Part shown: one piece after another, positions 41,949 to 51,084 of the stretch
Numbering within the stretch: position 1 is the first letter of the stretch
Layout: each line of letters opens with the position of its first letter
NCBI GenBank assembly: GCA_019116305.1
Contig: DXBY01000153.1
Location: 1-57,474, forward strand
Direction of reading: 5' to 3'
DNA: 57,474 nucleotides
DNA from: Candidatus Ruania gallistercoris
GTDB lineage: Bacteria; Actinomycetota; Actinomycetes; Actinomycetales; Beutenbergiaceae
The notes under the pieces: model-generated
What the model was told of the DNA's origin: nothing
Databases searched by the model: none
What the model saw: the letters and a program-made list of their open reading frames with translations, nothing else
Program-made: the position numbers and the translations under genes

Positions 41949-42503
41949 GTGGACGCCACCGATATGGGCTCGGACCTGGAGAAGGTCCTGCTCACCGAGG
42001 ACCAGATCGCCGCTCGCCTGGATGAGCTGGCGGCACAGATCGACGCCGACTACGCCGGTCGGGAGATCCTGCTCGTCGGGGTGCTCAAGGGTGCGGTGAT
42101 GGTGATGGCCGACCTGTCCCGGCGGATGCACACCGAGCTGCGGATGGACTGGATGGCGGTCTCCTCCTACGGCTCGGGGACCAGGTCCTCCGGCGTGGTG
42201 CGCATCCTCAAGGATCTGGACACCGACATCGACGGCAAGCATGTGCTCATCGCCGAGGACATCATCGACTCCGGGCTGACCCTGTCCTGGCTGGTCTCCA
42301 ACCTGCGCAGCCGCAATCCTGCCTCGGTCCAGGTGGCCGCACTGCTGCGCAAACCGGAGTCGGTGAAGGTGGACGTGGATGTGCGCTACGTCGGTTTCGA
42401 CGTGCCCTCGGAGTTCGTGGTGGGCTACGGCCTGGACTATGCCGGCCGGTACCGGAACCTCCCGTTCGTGGGCACGCTCGCCCCGCACGTGTACCAGCGC
42501 TGA
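41949..42503 (+). CDS. hpt: hypoxanthine phosphoribosyltransferase
   Basis: Cytoplasmic purine-salvage enzyme of 184 residues making IMP and GMP from hypoxanthine or guanine and PRPP. The PRPP loop is IAEDIIDSGLT (101-111). GVLKGAVMVMADLSRRM (44-60) and DWMAVSSYGSGTRSSG (67-82) are the pyrophosphate-loop and flexible-loop motifs. GTG 41949 directly follows the tilS stop, with GGAGAAG just upstream, inside tilS. ATG 41964 would also be possible and would lose 5 residues. Linkage with tilS and ftsH is conserved across many bacteria. Confidence 0.95.
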   Translation: MDATDMGSDLEKVLLTEDQIAARLDELAAQIDADYAGREILLVGVLKGAVMVMADLSRRMHTELRMDWMAVSSYGSGTRSSGVVRILKDLDTDIDGKHVLIAEDIIDSGLTLSWLVSNLRSRNPASVQVAALLRKPESVKVDVDVRYVGFDVPSEFVVGYGLDYAGRYRNLPFVGTLAPHVYQR

Positions 42504-42519
42504 ACGGCGAGGAGCGCTC

Positions 42520-42621
42520 ATGCCCTCGGCGAACAGAGACCGGAATTATCTGCCGTGTCGTATAGCGTCACCTGAGGAACTGCTAGCAGGAGGGACCCCG
42601 GCCACCGGGATCAGGCGATGA
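42520..42621 (+). CDS. possible 33-codon leader ORF overlapping ftsH
   Basis: ATG 42520 has an excellent SD, GAGGAG at 42509-42514, 5 bases upstream. It opens a frame for [13 protein letters not shown] and so on, ending RR at TGA 42619-42621. That stop overlaps the ftsH ATG (42618) as ATGA. The ftsH start itself has no good SD at the normal distance, while AGGAGGG at 42588-42594 is too far. Ribosomes finishing this ORF would be placed to start ftsH. It might instead be a chance frame in a promoter region. Confidence 0.38.
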   Translation: MPSANRDRNYLPCRIASPEELLAGGTPATGIRR

Positions 42622-44867
42622 ATCTGAAGAAGTTGCTGCGCGGTCCGCTGATCTGGATCCTCATCCCGATCATCGTGATCATCGTGAGTTTTCAGCTCAT
42701 GGGCGGCGGCGGTGTGCGCGAGATCGACACCTCCGCCGGTCTGGAGCTGCTCTCCGGTGACACAGTGGAGCAGGCCGAGATCACCGACGGTGAGCAGCGC
42801 GTCGCCCTCACCCTGTCCGAGGACTACGTGGCCGAGGACGGCGAGAACTACGGCCAGCAGGTGGAGTTCTACTACGTCGCCCCGCAGGGGGACACCGTGG
42901 CGACCGCGGTCGCGGATGCGGCGCCGGCACAGGGCTACAACTCCGTGGTGCCGCAAACCCCGTGGTGGTCCAGTCTGCTGATGACCATGCTCACCGTGCT
43001 GCTGCTGGTGGGTGTGTTCTGGTTCATCATGTCCCGGATGCAGGGCGGCAACTCCCGGATGATGAACTTCGGGAAGTCCAAGGCCAAGCAGGTGACCAAG
43101 GAGACCCCGAAGGTCAAGTTCTCCGACGTGGCCGGTGTCGACGAGGCGGTCGAGGAGCTCGAGGAAATCAAGGACTTCCTGTCCAGCCCGGACCGGTTCC
43201 AGGCGGTCGGGGCGAAGATCCCCAAGGGTGTGCTCCTCTACGGCCCGCCCGGAACGGGGAAGACCCTGATGGCCCGGTCGGTGGCCGGTGAGGCCGGGGT
43301 GCCCTTCTACTCCATCTCCGGATCGGACTTCGTGGAGATGTTCGTGGGTGTGGGTGCCTCCCGGGTGCGCGACCTGTTCGAGCAGGCGAAGAACAATGCC
43401 CCGGCGATCATCTTCGTGGACGAGATCGACGCCGTCGGCCGCCAGCGGGGCGCCGGCCTGGGTGGCGGGCACGACGAGCGCGAGCAGACCCTGAACCAGC
43501 TCCTGGTGGAGATGGACGGGTTCGACTCGAACACGAACGTGATCCTGATCGCCGCCACCAACCGCCCGGACATCCTCGACCCGGCGCTGCTGCGCCCCGG
43601 CCGCTTCGACCGGCAGATCGCGGTGGAGTCCCCGGACCTGAAGGGTCGCGAGGCGATCCTGCGGGTGCACTCGCAGGGCAAGCCGATGGCCCCCGACGTG
43701 GACCTGCACGCGATCGCCAAGCGCACCCCGGGCTTCACCGGTGCCGACCTGGCGAACGCCCTGAACGAGGCCGCCCTGCTCACCGCCCGGCAGAGCGGCG
43801 AGATGATCGGCAACTGGGAGCTGGACGAAGCCATCGACCGGGTGATCGCCGGGCCGCAGAAGAAGACCCGGGTGATGAACGAGTCCGAGCGCAAGCTCAC
43901 CGCCTACCACGAGGGTGGGCACGCCCTGGTGGCCGCGGCGCTGCGGTACACCGATCCGGTCACCAAGGTGACCATCCTGCCGCGTGGGCGCGCCCTCGGG
44001 TACACGATGGTGATGCCCGCCGAGGACAAGTACTCCACCACCCGCAACGAGCTACTCGACCAGCTCGCCTACGCGATGGGTGGCCGGGTCGCCGAGGAGA
44101 TCGTCTTCCACGACCCGACCACCGGGGCCTCCAACGACATCGAGAAGGCCACCGCCACTGCGCGCAAGATGGTCAAGGAGTTCGGGATGAGTGAGCGGGT
44201 CGGCGCGATCCGGCTCGGTACCCCGGACAGCGAGGTGTTCCTCGGCCGGGACATGGGTCACCAGCGGGAGTACTCCGAGGACGTCGCCGGGCTGGTGGAC
44301 GAGGAGGTGCGCCGGATGATCGACTCCGCGCACGACGAGGCCTGGCAGATCCTGAACGAGTACCGGCACGTGCTGGACAGTCTCGCCACCGAGCTGTTGG
44401 AGCGGGAGACGCTGAACCAGGCCGAGCTGGCCGAGGTGTTCGCTGCTGTGGTCAAGCGCGACCCCCGCCCGGTCTGGCTGTCCAGCGACGACCGGCCGGT
44501 CAGCGACCTGCCGCCGGTGCAGACTCCGCTGGAGTTGTCCCAGGGGCAGCAGCCGATGGAGCCCCAGGACGAGGCGGCCGCTGCCGGTGACGACACGGCA
44601 ACCGGTCCGATCGCCCCGGGCGGGGAGCCGGCACCGGGCACCCGACGTCCGGAGCAGGCCGAGACCTCCGGTCTCTACGATCAGGCCGTCGACGGCGGGG
44701 CGCACCCGGGTGGTGCGGTTCCGGACGGCGGGGCGCACCCCGGCGGGACGCCGCACCAGGGCTGGGGTCAGCCGGGTGGCGAGGCGACCGGGCCGGGGCA
44801 GCCCGGGCAGCCGGGTCCCGAGGAACCCGGAGCTGGGCAGCCCGGCCGGCCCGAGGAGCCCCGGTGA
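42618..44867 (+). CDS. ftsH: ATP-dependent zinc metalloprotease FtsH
   Basis: Membrane-bound AAA+ protease of 749 residues that degrades misfolded membrane and regulatory proteins as a hexamer. Helix 1 is at 10-28 and helix 2 at about 116-139, with a small external domain between. The AAA domain has Walker A GPPGTGKT (209-216), Walker B IIFVDEID (264-271) and the second-region-of-homology arginines in RPGRFDR (326-332). The protease site is HEGGH (431-435) with third ligand Asp507 in GASNDIEKA. Residues about 640-749 are a Gly/Pro/Gln-rich tail with GAHPGG repeats, longer than in most FtsH. The start is ATG 42618, overlapping the stop of the possible leader ORF. folE overlaps its end by 4 bases. 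Confidence 0.96.
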   Translation: MNLKKLLRGPLIWILIPIIVIIVSFQLMGGGGVREIDTSAGLELLSGDTVEQAEITDGEQRVALTLSEDYVAEDGENYGQQVEFYYVAPQGDTVATAVADAAPAQGYNSVVPQTPWWSSLLMTMLTVLLLVGVFWFIMSRMQGGNSRMMNFGKSKAKQVTKETPKVKFSDVAGVDEAVEELEEIKDFLSSPDRFQAVGAKIPKGVLLYGPPGTGKTLMARSVAGEAGVPFYSISGSDFVEMFVGVGASRVRDLFEQAKNNAPAIIFVDEIDAVGRQRGAGLGGGHDEREQTLNQLLVEMDGFDSNTNVILIAATNRPDILDPALLRPGRFDRQIAVESPDLKGREAILRVHSQGKPMAPDVDLHAIAKRTPGFTGADLANALNEAALLTARQSGEMIGNWELDEAIDRVIAGPQKKTRVMNESERKLTAYHEGGHALVAAALRYTDPVTKVTILPRGRALGYTMVMPAEDKYSTTRNELLDQLAYAMGGRVAEEIVFHDPTTGASNDIEKATATARKMVKEFGMSERVGAIRLGTPDSEVFLGRDMGHQREYSEDVAGLVDEEVRRMIDSAHDEAWQILNEYRHVLDSLATELLERETLNQAELAEVFAAVVKRDPRPVWLSSDDRPVSDLPPVQTPLELSQGQQPMEPQDEAAAAGDDTATGPIAPGGEPAPGTRRPEQAETSGLYDQAVDGGAHPGGAVPDGGAHPGGTPHQGWGQPGGEATGPGQPGQPGPEEPGAGQPGRPEEPR

Positions 44868-45493
44868 GCGATCACCAGCCGAGTACCGCCGAGCGGGACG
44901 CGGGCGTGCCCGACGGTGCCACCGAGAACCAGTACGACGTCGCCGGCGTGCAGCGGGCGGTCCGGGATCTGCTCCGGGCCGTGGGGGAGGACCCGGACCG
45001 GCCCGGGCTGCGGGACACCCCCGCCCGGATGGCGCGGGCCTACACGGAGATCTTCTCCGGGCTGCGCCAGGACCCCGAGGACGTCGTGCAGACGTTCTTC
45101 GACATCGATCACGAAGAGATGGTGATCGTGCGCGATATCGAGGTCTACTCCACCTGCGAGCACCACCTGCTGCCGTTCCACGGGGTGGCGCACGTCGGCT
45201 ACATCCCCTCGGCGGCCGGCACGGTGACGGGCCTGAGCAAACTCGCCCGACTCGTGGACGTCTACGCCAAGCGTCCCCAGGTGCAGGAACGGCTCACCAC
45301 CCAGATCGCCGACGCGCTGGTGCGCCTGCTCGACGCTCGCGGAGTGATCGTGGTGGTGGAGTGCGAGCACCTGTGCATGTCCATGCGTGGGGTCCGCAAA
45401 CCCGGGTCACGCACGGTGACCTCCGCCGTCCGCGGAATGATGCGCAACAGTGCCACCCGCGCCGAGGCGATGAGCCTGATCGCCCGGGCGTAA
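44864..45493 (+). CDS. folE: GTP cyclohydrolase I
   Basis: Cytoplasmic zinc enzyme of 209 residues, first step of tetrahydrofolate synthesis (GTP to 7,8-dihydroneopterin triphosphate). The zinc site is Cys98 and His101 in [13 protein letters not shown] plus Cys171 in [36 protein letters not shown] is the conserved oligomer segment. GTG 44864 overlaps the ftsH stop as GTGA. The first 25 residues are a variable hydrophilic extension. It is followed by folP and folB-folK, giving most of the pterin branch in one operon. Confidence 0.96.
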   Translation: MSDHQPSTAERDAGVPDGATENQYDVAGVQRAVRDLLRAVGEDPDRPGLRDTPARMARAYTEIFSGLRQDPEDVVQTFFDIDHEEMVIVRDIEVYSTCEHHLLPFHGVAHVGYIPSAAGTVTGLSKLARLVDVYAKRPQVQERLTTQIADALVRLLDARGVIVVVECEHLCMSMRGVRKPGSRTVTSAVRGMMRNSATRAEAMSLIARA

Positions 45494-45521
45494 GATCTGC
45501 CGGCGTGGATAAGGTGTGCGA

Positions 45522-46346
45522 GTGACCTCGCGGACGTTGGTGATGGGGGTGGTCAATGTGACCCCCGACTCCTTCAGCGACGGCGGCCAGTGGTTCGAGA
45601 CCGACGTCGCCATTGCCCACGGGCACACGCTCCTGGAGCAGGGTGCGGACATCGTCGACGTCGGCGGGGAGTCCACCCGGCCCGGTGCCGACCGGGTGCC
45701 GGAGGGCGACGAACTCGACCGAGTGCTCCCGGTGGTCGAGGCGATGGCGGCCCGAGGGGCACGGGTCAGTGTGGATACGATGCGCGCCACTGTGGCCGAC
45801 GCTGCCTTGACCGCCGGCGCCAGCCTGATCAACGACGTCTCCGGCGGGCTGGCCGATCCCGAGATGGCCGGGGTGATTGCTGACCACGGCAGCACCTACG
45901 TCCTCTCCCACTGGCGGGGGCACTCGGATGTGATGACCGGCCGCGCCGTGTATACCGATGTCACGGGCGAAGTGTTGGCCGAGCTCTCCGAGCGGGTCAG
46001 CGCGCTGCGCGATGCCGGGGTGCCCGGTGACCAGATCGTGCTCGACCCAGGGCTGGGCTTCGCGAAGAACGCCGAGCACAACTGGCGGCTGCTGGCCGAT
46101 CTGGACCAGCTGATGGCGCTCGGTCACCCGGTGCTCATCGGTGCGTCCCGGAAACGGTTCCTCGGCCAGATCCTCGCCGACGCCGGAGCCGAGTCGCTCC
46201 CGGCGTTCCGGGACCGGGCCACGGCAGCGGTCAGTGCGCTGGCAGCGGCCAAGGGCGTGTGGGCGGTGCGGGTGCATGATGTGGCCGGTAGCGTCGACGC
46301 CATCCGGGTGGCCCAGGCATGGCGGGAGGCTGAGAATGAGCGGTGA
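45522..46346 (+). CDS. folP: dihydropteroate synthase
   Basis: Cytoplasmic TIM-barrel enzyme of 274 residues condensing hydroxymethyldihydropterin pyrophosphate with p-aminobenzoate; the target of sulfonamides. LVMGVVNVTPDSFSDGG (6-22) and DIVDVGGESTRPGA (43-56) are the two Prosite-type signatures. DPGLGFAKNAEHN and GASRKRF are the pterin/substrate segments near the C-terminus. GTG 45522 is chosen: AAGG lies 7 bases upstream and the protein then starts just before the first strand. GTG 45516 is an alternative. It overlaps folB-folK by 11 bases. Confidence 0.95.
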   Translation: MTSRTLVMGVVNVTPDSFSDGGQWFETDVAIAHGHTLLEQGADIVDVGGESTRPGADRVPEGDELDRVLPVVEAMAARGARVSVDTMRATVADAALTAGASLINDVSGGLADPEMAGVIADHGSTYVLSHWRGHSDVMTGRAVYTDVTGEVLAELSERVSALRDAGVPGDQIVLDPGLGFAKNAEHNWRLLADLDQLMALGHPVLIGASRKRFLGQILADAGAESLPAFRDRATAAVSALAAAKGVWAVRVHDVAGSVDAIRVAQAWREAENER

Positions 46347-48174
46347 GGACCCCGTGGCGGAGGATCAGGTGAACCAGAAGGACCTGGAGACCATGACGCG
46401 AGCAGCACCTGTCGACCACCCGCCCACCGGCACGGCGGGGCCGACCGACCAGATCCGGCTGACCGGGGTGGGCGGGATCGGCCACCATGGTGTCCTGGCG
46501 GAGGAGCGCCGGGACGGCCAGCCGTTCCTCGCCGACCTGGTGCTGAGCGTGGATACCCGGGCCGCGGCGGCCGATGACGACCTGACCCGCACCGTCAACT
46601 ACGCCGAGGTGGCCCAGCAGGTGGTGGCGGTGATCGAGGGGGAGCCGGTCAACCTGATCGAGACTCTGGCCGCCCGGATCGCGGCAGTGGCGCTGAGCCA
46701 CCCGGGGGTGCACCGGGCGACGGTCACCGTGCACAAACCGGAGGCACCGGTGGGGGTGCCGTTCACCGACGTCGAGGTGACGATCAGCAGGACTGCGGCC
46801 GAGGACCTGCCCGAGGTGGACCTGGCAGCGGCGGAGCCACCCGCTGCACAGGAGCCGGCGGCGGCCCTGCCCCCGACGGTGCAACCACCCGCCGCGGCCG
46901 TGAGCCCGGCGCCGGCCGAGGAGCAGGAACAGCCCGCGCGGGGCCCGGACCTGCACGCCACCCCCGAGCAGCCGGTGCCGGTGGTGATCGCCCTCGGTGG
47001 GAACGTCGGGGACGTGCGGAGCACCCTGCGTGCCGTCGTCGCCGATCTGCGGGCGTTGCCGGGGCTGTCCGTGGAGGACGTCTCCCCGCTGGCTCGCACG
47101 GCCGCCGTGCTCGCCCCGGACGCCGTGGCCCAGCCCGACTACCTGAACGCCGTCGTGCTGGCCACCAGCACACTGTCGCCGCTGGGGCTGCTGGAGTCGC
47201 TGCAGGGCCTGGAGGACGCCTACGGCCGACGACGCGCGGTGCGTTGGGGGGAGCGCACACTCGACCTCGACCTCGTGGTCTACGACGGTGTGACGTCCAC
47301 CGACCCGGAACTGACCCTGCCGCACCCGCGTGCCAGCGAGCGTGCCTTCGTGCTCGTGCCCTGGGCGCAGGTCGCTCCGGACGCGTTCCTGCCCGGGCTC
47401 GGCGGTGGACCGGTGGCCGCGCTCGCGGAGACCGCCCCGGACCGCGGTGGCGTGCGCTGGCTCGCCCTGGACTGGCTGGAGGAGCCGGCTCGGCCGGCGC
47501 CGGCAGCAGCCGCGGACCCCGCACCGGCACCGGGTGCCGAGGCCGCCCCAGCGCCGGAACCTGCGCCAGGGCCGACGCCCGAACCCGCAGCCCCGCCGGC
47601 CGACGGGCCTGCGCCGGTGAGCCACTGGGCACCCGAGAGCCTGGAGGACCAGGACGACCTGGAGCTGCTGGCCCACGGCGACGCCGAACCGCCGCCCGCG
47701 CAGTCCGCGGAGCAAGGGGAGCCCTCTGTGCCGGTCGACCCGGCTCCCGCCGCACCGCCGGCGGAGGGTGCGCAGCCGCCGGTGGTCCCCCCGCCGGGCC
47801 GACCTGCGCGCGCCAGCTTTCCCCCTGCCGACCCTGGGCCGGTCGACCCGGCTCCTGCCGTACCGCCCCCGGCGCCGCCCGCAGAGCCCACTCCCGGGGC
47901 CGCACCGGCGGAACCGGGGAGTGGACAGGAACCAGTGGTCGAGTACCAGGCCCCCTCCGGTGCCCCGGCTCCGGTCGAGGGCGAGCCGCCGTTCGAACCG
48001 GAGAACGAGCCGCGGGCGGAGCCTAGCTCCTGGTTCGGGTCGCCGGAGGAACCGGCTGATGCGGACCAGCACAATGATCCGAACCTGCCCTGGGTCACCT
48101 CCTCCTCGGAGGAAGGACAGGCACCGCGGTTGGCGCCCCGATGGCAGCCGCTGCGCCGTCACGACGACACCTGA
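46336..48174 (+). CDS. folB-folK: bifunctional dihydroneopterin aldolase / HPPK fusion with long Pro-rich tail
   Basis: A 612-residue fusion of two consecutive folate enzymes. Residues about 38-152 are FolB: IRLTGVGGIGHHGVLAEERRDG-type start, NYAEVAQQVV, then LIETLAARIA. Residues about 214-382 are FolK: VIALGGNVGDVRSTL (218-231), YLNAVV, RWGERTLDLDLVVYD (303-317) and LPHPRASERAFVLVPW. A Pro/Ala-rich linker (155-212) joins them. Residues 385-612 are a disordered-looking Pro/Ala/Glu tail that FolK enzymes normally lack. ATG 46336 has GGGAGG 6 bases upstream. The fusion would let 6-hydroxymethyl-dihydropterin pass from aldolase to kinase. The tail function is unknown. Confidence 0.93.
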   Translation: MSGEDPVAEDQVNQKDLETMTRAAPVDHPPTGTAGPTDQIRLTGVGGIGHHGVLAEERRDGQPFLADLVLSVDTRAAAADDDLTRTVNYAEVAQQVVAVIEGEPVNLIETLAARIAAVALSHPGVHRATVTVHKPEAPVGVPFTDVEVTISRTAAEDLPEVDLAAAEPPAAQEPAAALPPTVQPPAAAVSPAPAEEQEQPARGPDLHATPEQPVPVVIALGGNVGDVRSTLRAVVADLRALPGLSVEDVSPLARTAAVLAPDAVAQPDYLNAVVLATSTLSPLGLLESLQGLEDAYGRRRAVRWGERTLDLDLVVYDGVTSTDPELTLPHPRASERAFVLVPWAQVAPDAFLPGLGGGPVAALAETAPDRGGVRWLALDWLEEPARPAPAAAADPAPAPGAEAAPAPEPAPGPTPEPAAPPADGPAPVSHWAPESLEDQDDLELLAHGDAEPPPAQSAEQGEPSVPVDPAPAAPPAEGAQPPVVPPPGRPARASFPPADPGPVDPAPAVPPPAPPAEPTPGAAPAEPGSGQEPVVEYQAPSGAPAPVEGEPPFEPENEPRAEPSSWFGSPEEPADADQHNDPNLPWVTSSSEEGQAPRLAPRWQPLRRHDDT

Positions 48175-48650
48175 TGAGTCGGCTGCGCTGGTCCACTCTG
48201 GGCGCAGTGACGATCGTCGCCGGCACGATCTCGGTGGTGGCGTTGCGGTGGTGGACCACGCTCGGCCATCTGCCGGTGCACGTTCCGCTGTTGCTCGCCG
48301 CAGTGCTGCTCGCCCTCGCCGTACTGGTGCTGGTCTTCGGCCTCCGGGTGCGGGCCGCGGTGCGCCGGCACACCCTGGACGACCCGGTGGGCGCCGCCCG
48401 GGTGCTCGTGCTCGGCCAGGCCGCGGCGATCACGGCGGCGATCCACCTGGGCTACCTGTTCGCCCAGCTCGGGTTGGCGCTGCCGCGCTGGGATGCACCG
48501 GAGCCGCGTGCCCAGGCGATCCGGGTGCTGATCTGCCTCGTGACCGCTGGGGCCCTCGGTGCTGCCGGGATGCTCACCCAGCACTTCTGCCGGGTACCGC
48601 CCGAGGACGACGACGACCAGGACCCCAGCCCCCCAGGCGTCAGTGCCTGA
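48174..48650 (+). CDS. DUF3180 membrane protein
   Basis: Integral membrane protein of 158 residues with four predicted helices (about 7-27, 35-56, 80-102 and 119-140) and an acidic tail EDDDDQD. This family is confined to actinobacteria and regularly follows folK, as here; the function is unknown. ATG 48174 overlaps the previous stop (TGATG). An in-frame start at 48141 would add 11 residues inside folB-folK and is not preferred. It is the last gene before a strong palindrome, so the folate operon probably ends here. Confidence 0.88.
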   Translation: MSRLRWSTLGAVTIVAGTISVVALRWWTTLGHLPVHVPLLLAAVLLALAVLVLVFGLRVRAAVRRHTLDDPVGAARVLVLGQAAAITAAIHLGYLFAQLGLALPRWDAPEPRAQAIRVLICLVTAGALGAAGMLTQHFCRVPPEDDDDQDPSPPGVSA

Positions 48651-48666
48651 CCACCCGCCCGCGCTG

Positions 48667-48722
48667 GAGGTGCCACTCGTTGTCGCTCACCGACAGTGAG
48701 GAGCAACAACGAGTGGCACCTC
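48667..48722. terminator. 17-bp perfect palindrome ending the folate operon
   Basis: GAGGTGCCACTCGTTGT (48667-48683) is perfectly complementary to 48706-48722. Within the 22-base loop, CTCAC (48686-48690) and GTGAG (48696-48700) pair again. It begins 17 bases after the DUF3180 stop. It is long and not purely GC, so it could be a dispersed palindromic element serving as a terminator. Confidence 0.7.
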
Positions 48723-48778
48723 GTGGGCTCCGTCGCGGGGTTGACGCGACCGGTGGCAGTGTCGGCAAGAATAGGGGG

Positions 48779-49267
48779 ATGGACTCCGACGCAGCGTTCG
48801 ACCTGGACGGCATCACCTGGCTCCCGGTCTCACCCCGACTCACACCGGTGCGGGTGACCATCGCTGCCATCCTGCTCGGTATTCCGCTGCTCGCCGGGCT
48901 CGTGCTGGCAGTGATCTTCGGCGGATGGCTGTGGACCGCGCCCGCTGCGGTGACAGTCCTGCTGGTCTGGGTGATGTGGCTGGTGCCACGGCAGGTCAAG
49001 GCGATCGGGTATGCCGAGCTGGACGAGGACCTGCTCATCCGCAAGGGGGTGATGTTCCGCTCGCTCGTGGTGGTGCCCTACGGCCGGATGCAGTACGTGG
49101 AGGTCCAGGCAGGGCCGGTGGCACGCTCCCGAGGGATCGCTCAGGTGCAGCTGCACACCGCCTCCGCCCAGTCCGACGCCTCGATCCCCGGCCTGCCGGA
49201 GGCCGAGGCAGCCCGGTTGCGCGATCAGCTCTCCGCCCGCGGCGAGGCACGGCTGGCGGGCCTGTGA
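48779..49267 (+). CDS. PH-domain (YdbS-like) membrane protein
   Basis: Membrane protein of 162 residues: two adjacent helices (about 23-60) then a bacterial PH (YdbS/DUF304-type) domain, AIGYAELDEDLLIRKGVMFRSLVVVPYGRMQYVEVQAGPVARSRG region and QLHTASAQSDASIPGL. ATG 48779 is chosen. AAGAAT (48767-48772) ends 6 bases before it, so the message may be leaderless. It overlaps the larger PH protein gene by 4 bases. The two are the usual YdbS-YdbT-like pair, implicated in membrane integrity or secretion of antimicrobial peptides in Bacillus; their actinobacterial role is not established. Confidence 0.87.
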   Translation: MDSDAAFDLDGITWLPVSPRLTPVRVTIAAILLGIPLLAGLVLAVIFGGWLWTAPAAVTVLLVWVMWLVPRQVKAIGYAELDEDLLIRKGVMFRSLVVVPYGRMQYVEVQAGPVARSRGIAQVQLHTASAQSDASIPGLPEAEAARLRDQLSARGEARLAGL

Positions 49268-51036
49268 GCACACCGCACCCGCCGCCGGAGGAGTTCCCGC
49301 GGCCGGACCAGTACCCGCCTGCGGGACCGCCTCAGCCGGCGTCCACCGGCGCGCCCCCGCCGGCGCCTACGGATACACCTCCACCGGCGCCTACCGACGC
49401 ACCCCCGCCGGAGCCGACCGGCGCCCCCGCAGACACCCCGGCACGCGATGAGGACGGCGTCCAGTGGCACCGGGTGCACCGGGTCACCCCGTTCCTGAAC
49501 GCGTGGAAGGTGGCCGCGGCGCTGTTCGCGATCTTCGTCTGGCAGTACAGCGACACCCTGGGTCAGCTGGAGCTGCCGGTGGTCCAGATCCTGCTGATCG
49601 TGCTCGGCGCGATCGTGCTCGGCTCACTCATCGGACTCGGTATCTCCACCCTCGCCTGGTCCCGCACCAAGTACGGACTCTCCGACGAGAGCGTGTTCCT
49701 GCACTCGGGCATCCTGTTCCGGCAGCAACGGCACGTGCGCCTGGACCGGATGCAGACCGTGGACGTCACCCAACCGCTGCTCGCCAGGATCGCCGGCTTC
49801 TCCGCCCTGAAGATCGAGAGCGCCGGCGGGGCGGGGTCGAACCTGACGCTGCAGTTCCTGCGGGAGGAGACCGCTAAGCAGCTGCGCAACGACCTGTTGG
49901 CTCGCGCCGCCGGTCTGCGTGTGGGCCGCAGCCCGGCCGGCCGCGCGGAAGCGGGTGCGGCGCCTGCCGCCTCGGCCCCGGCCGCCGCGGGAACGAGTGA
50001 GAGCGCCTTCGCCCCCGAGGCTCCGGAGCGGCCGGTGCTCACCCTGACGGCCGCCCGGCTGCTCGGTTCGCTGGCGCTGTCCATGAGCATCGTATTCCTG
50101 CTGCTGTTCTTCATCGGCCTGGTGGTAATGGTGATCGTCACCGGGAACGTCAGTCTGCTGGTCGGTGTCGGCGCACCGGTGCTCGGTGGTGCGGCCTACT
50201 GGTGGGGCCGGTTCGCGGGCGAGTTCTCCTTCCGGGTGGCCACCTCACCGGACGGCATCCGGGTGCGCCAAGGGTTGCTCGAGACGAAGGCGCGGACCAT
50301 CCCACCCGGCCGGGTGCAGGCGGTCCAGCTCAGCCAGGCGCCGATGTGGCGGATCAAGGGCTGGTGGCGGATCAGCGTGAACATCGCCGGCTATGGGCCG
50401 GAGGAGACCACCAGCACCGTGCTCTACCCGGTGGCCACCGAGGCCGAGGCCGCCCAGCTGCTGTACCTCGTGCAACCGGACCTGGGCACCGAGGCACCGC
50501 TGGACGTGCTGCGTGCTGGGCTGGTCGGCACGTCCGATCACGTCGGGTTCGTCACCACGCCCCGTCGTGCCCGTTGGCTGGACCCGCTGATCTGGCGTCG
50601 CAACGGGTACCGGCTCACCGACACGGTGACCCTGCTGCGCACCGGACGGTGGTGGCGCAACCTGGTGCTCGTCCCGCATGAGCGGGTGCAGTCGCTGGGG
50701 ATGGAGCAGGGGCCGCTCGCGCGCAAGCTGTCGCTGGCGGACATCGCCCTGCACTCCACCCCCGGTCCGATCACCCCACGGGTGGCACATCTCGACCTGG
50801 CCGCAGCACAAGGGCTGCTCGTGGAGCTGACCGAGCGGGCACGTCTGGCGCGGCACAGCGCCGGGCCGGAACGCTGGATGGAGTCACCGGCTGAACCCGG
50901 TGCCGGTCCGCCGGAGAGTGCGGCCGGTGCGCCGGACGGTGGCGCCGGGGTGGACCCCAGCACGGTGCGCGCCGGCTTCGGCGGGATCCTGCCCGCGCGC
51001 AGCACGCCACCGGGGTCCGCAGCACCGCCGACCTGA
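49264..51036 (+). CDS. PH-domain (YdbT-like) membrane protein, duplicated domains
   Basis: Membrane protein of 590 residues. The N-terminus (1-65) is Pro-rich with PPAPTD repeats. A helix pair (about 80-135) precedes the first PH domain (TKYGLSDESVFLHSGILFRQQRHVRLDRMQ). A second helix pair (about 270-315) precedes the next (ATSPDGIRVRQGLLETKARTIPPGRVQAV), and a third PH-like segment follows (RRNGYRLTDTVTLLRTGRWWRNLVLVPHERVQ). This is the full YdbT layout. GTG 49264 overlaps the upstream stop (GTGA). Partner of the smaller protein before it. The tail (about 540-590) is Ala/Gly/Pro-rich. Confidence 0.88.
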   Translation: MSTPHPPPEEFPRPDQYPPAGPPQPASTGAPPPAPTDTPPPAPTDAPPPEPTGAPADTPARDEDGVQWHRVHRVTPFLNAWKVAAALFAIFVWQYSDTLGQLELPVVQILLIVLGAIVLGSLIGLGISTLAWSRTKYGLSDESVFLHSGILFRQQRHVRLDRMQTVDVTQPLLARIAGFSALKIESAGGAGSNLTLQFLREETAKQLRNDLLARAAGLRVGRSPAGRAEAGAAPAASAPAAAGTSESAFAPEAPERPVLTLTAARLLGSLALSMSIVFLLLFFIGLVVMVIVTGNVSLLVGVGAPVLGGAAYWWGRFAGEFSFRVATSPDGIRVRQGLLETKARTIPPGRVQAVQLSQAPMWRIKGWWRISVNIAGYGPEETTSTVLYPVATEAEAAQLLYLVQPDLGTEAPLDVLRAGLVGTSDHVGFVTTPRRARWLDPLIWRRNGYRLTDTVTLLRTGRWWRNLVLVPHERVQSLGMEQGPLARKLSLADIALHSTPGPITPRVAHLDLAAAQGLLVELTERARLARHSAGPERWMESPAEPGAGPPESAAGAPDGGAGVDPSTVRAGFGGILPARSTPPGSAAPPT

Positions 51037-51084
51037 CCGGGCTCCCGGCGCCCGCGCATCGGGTGCCGCCCACAGTGCGACACA

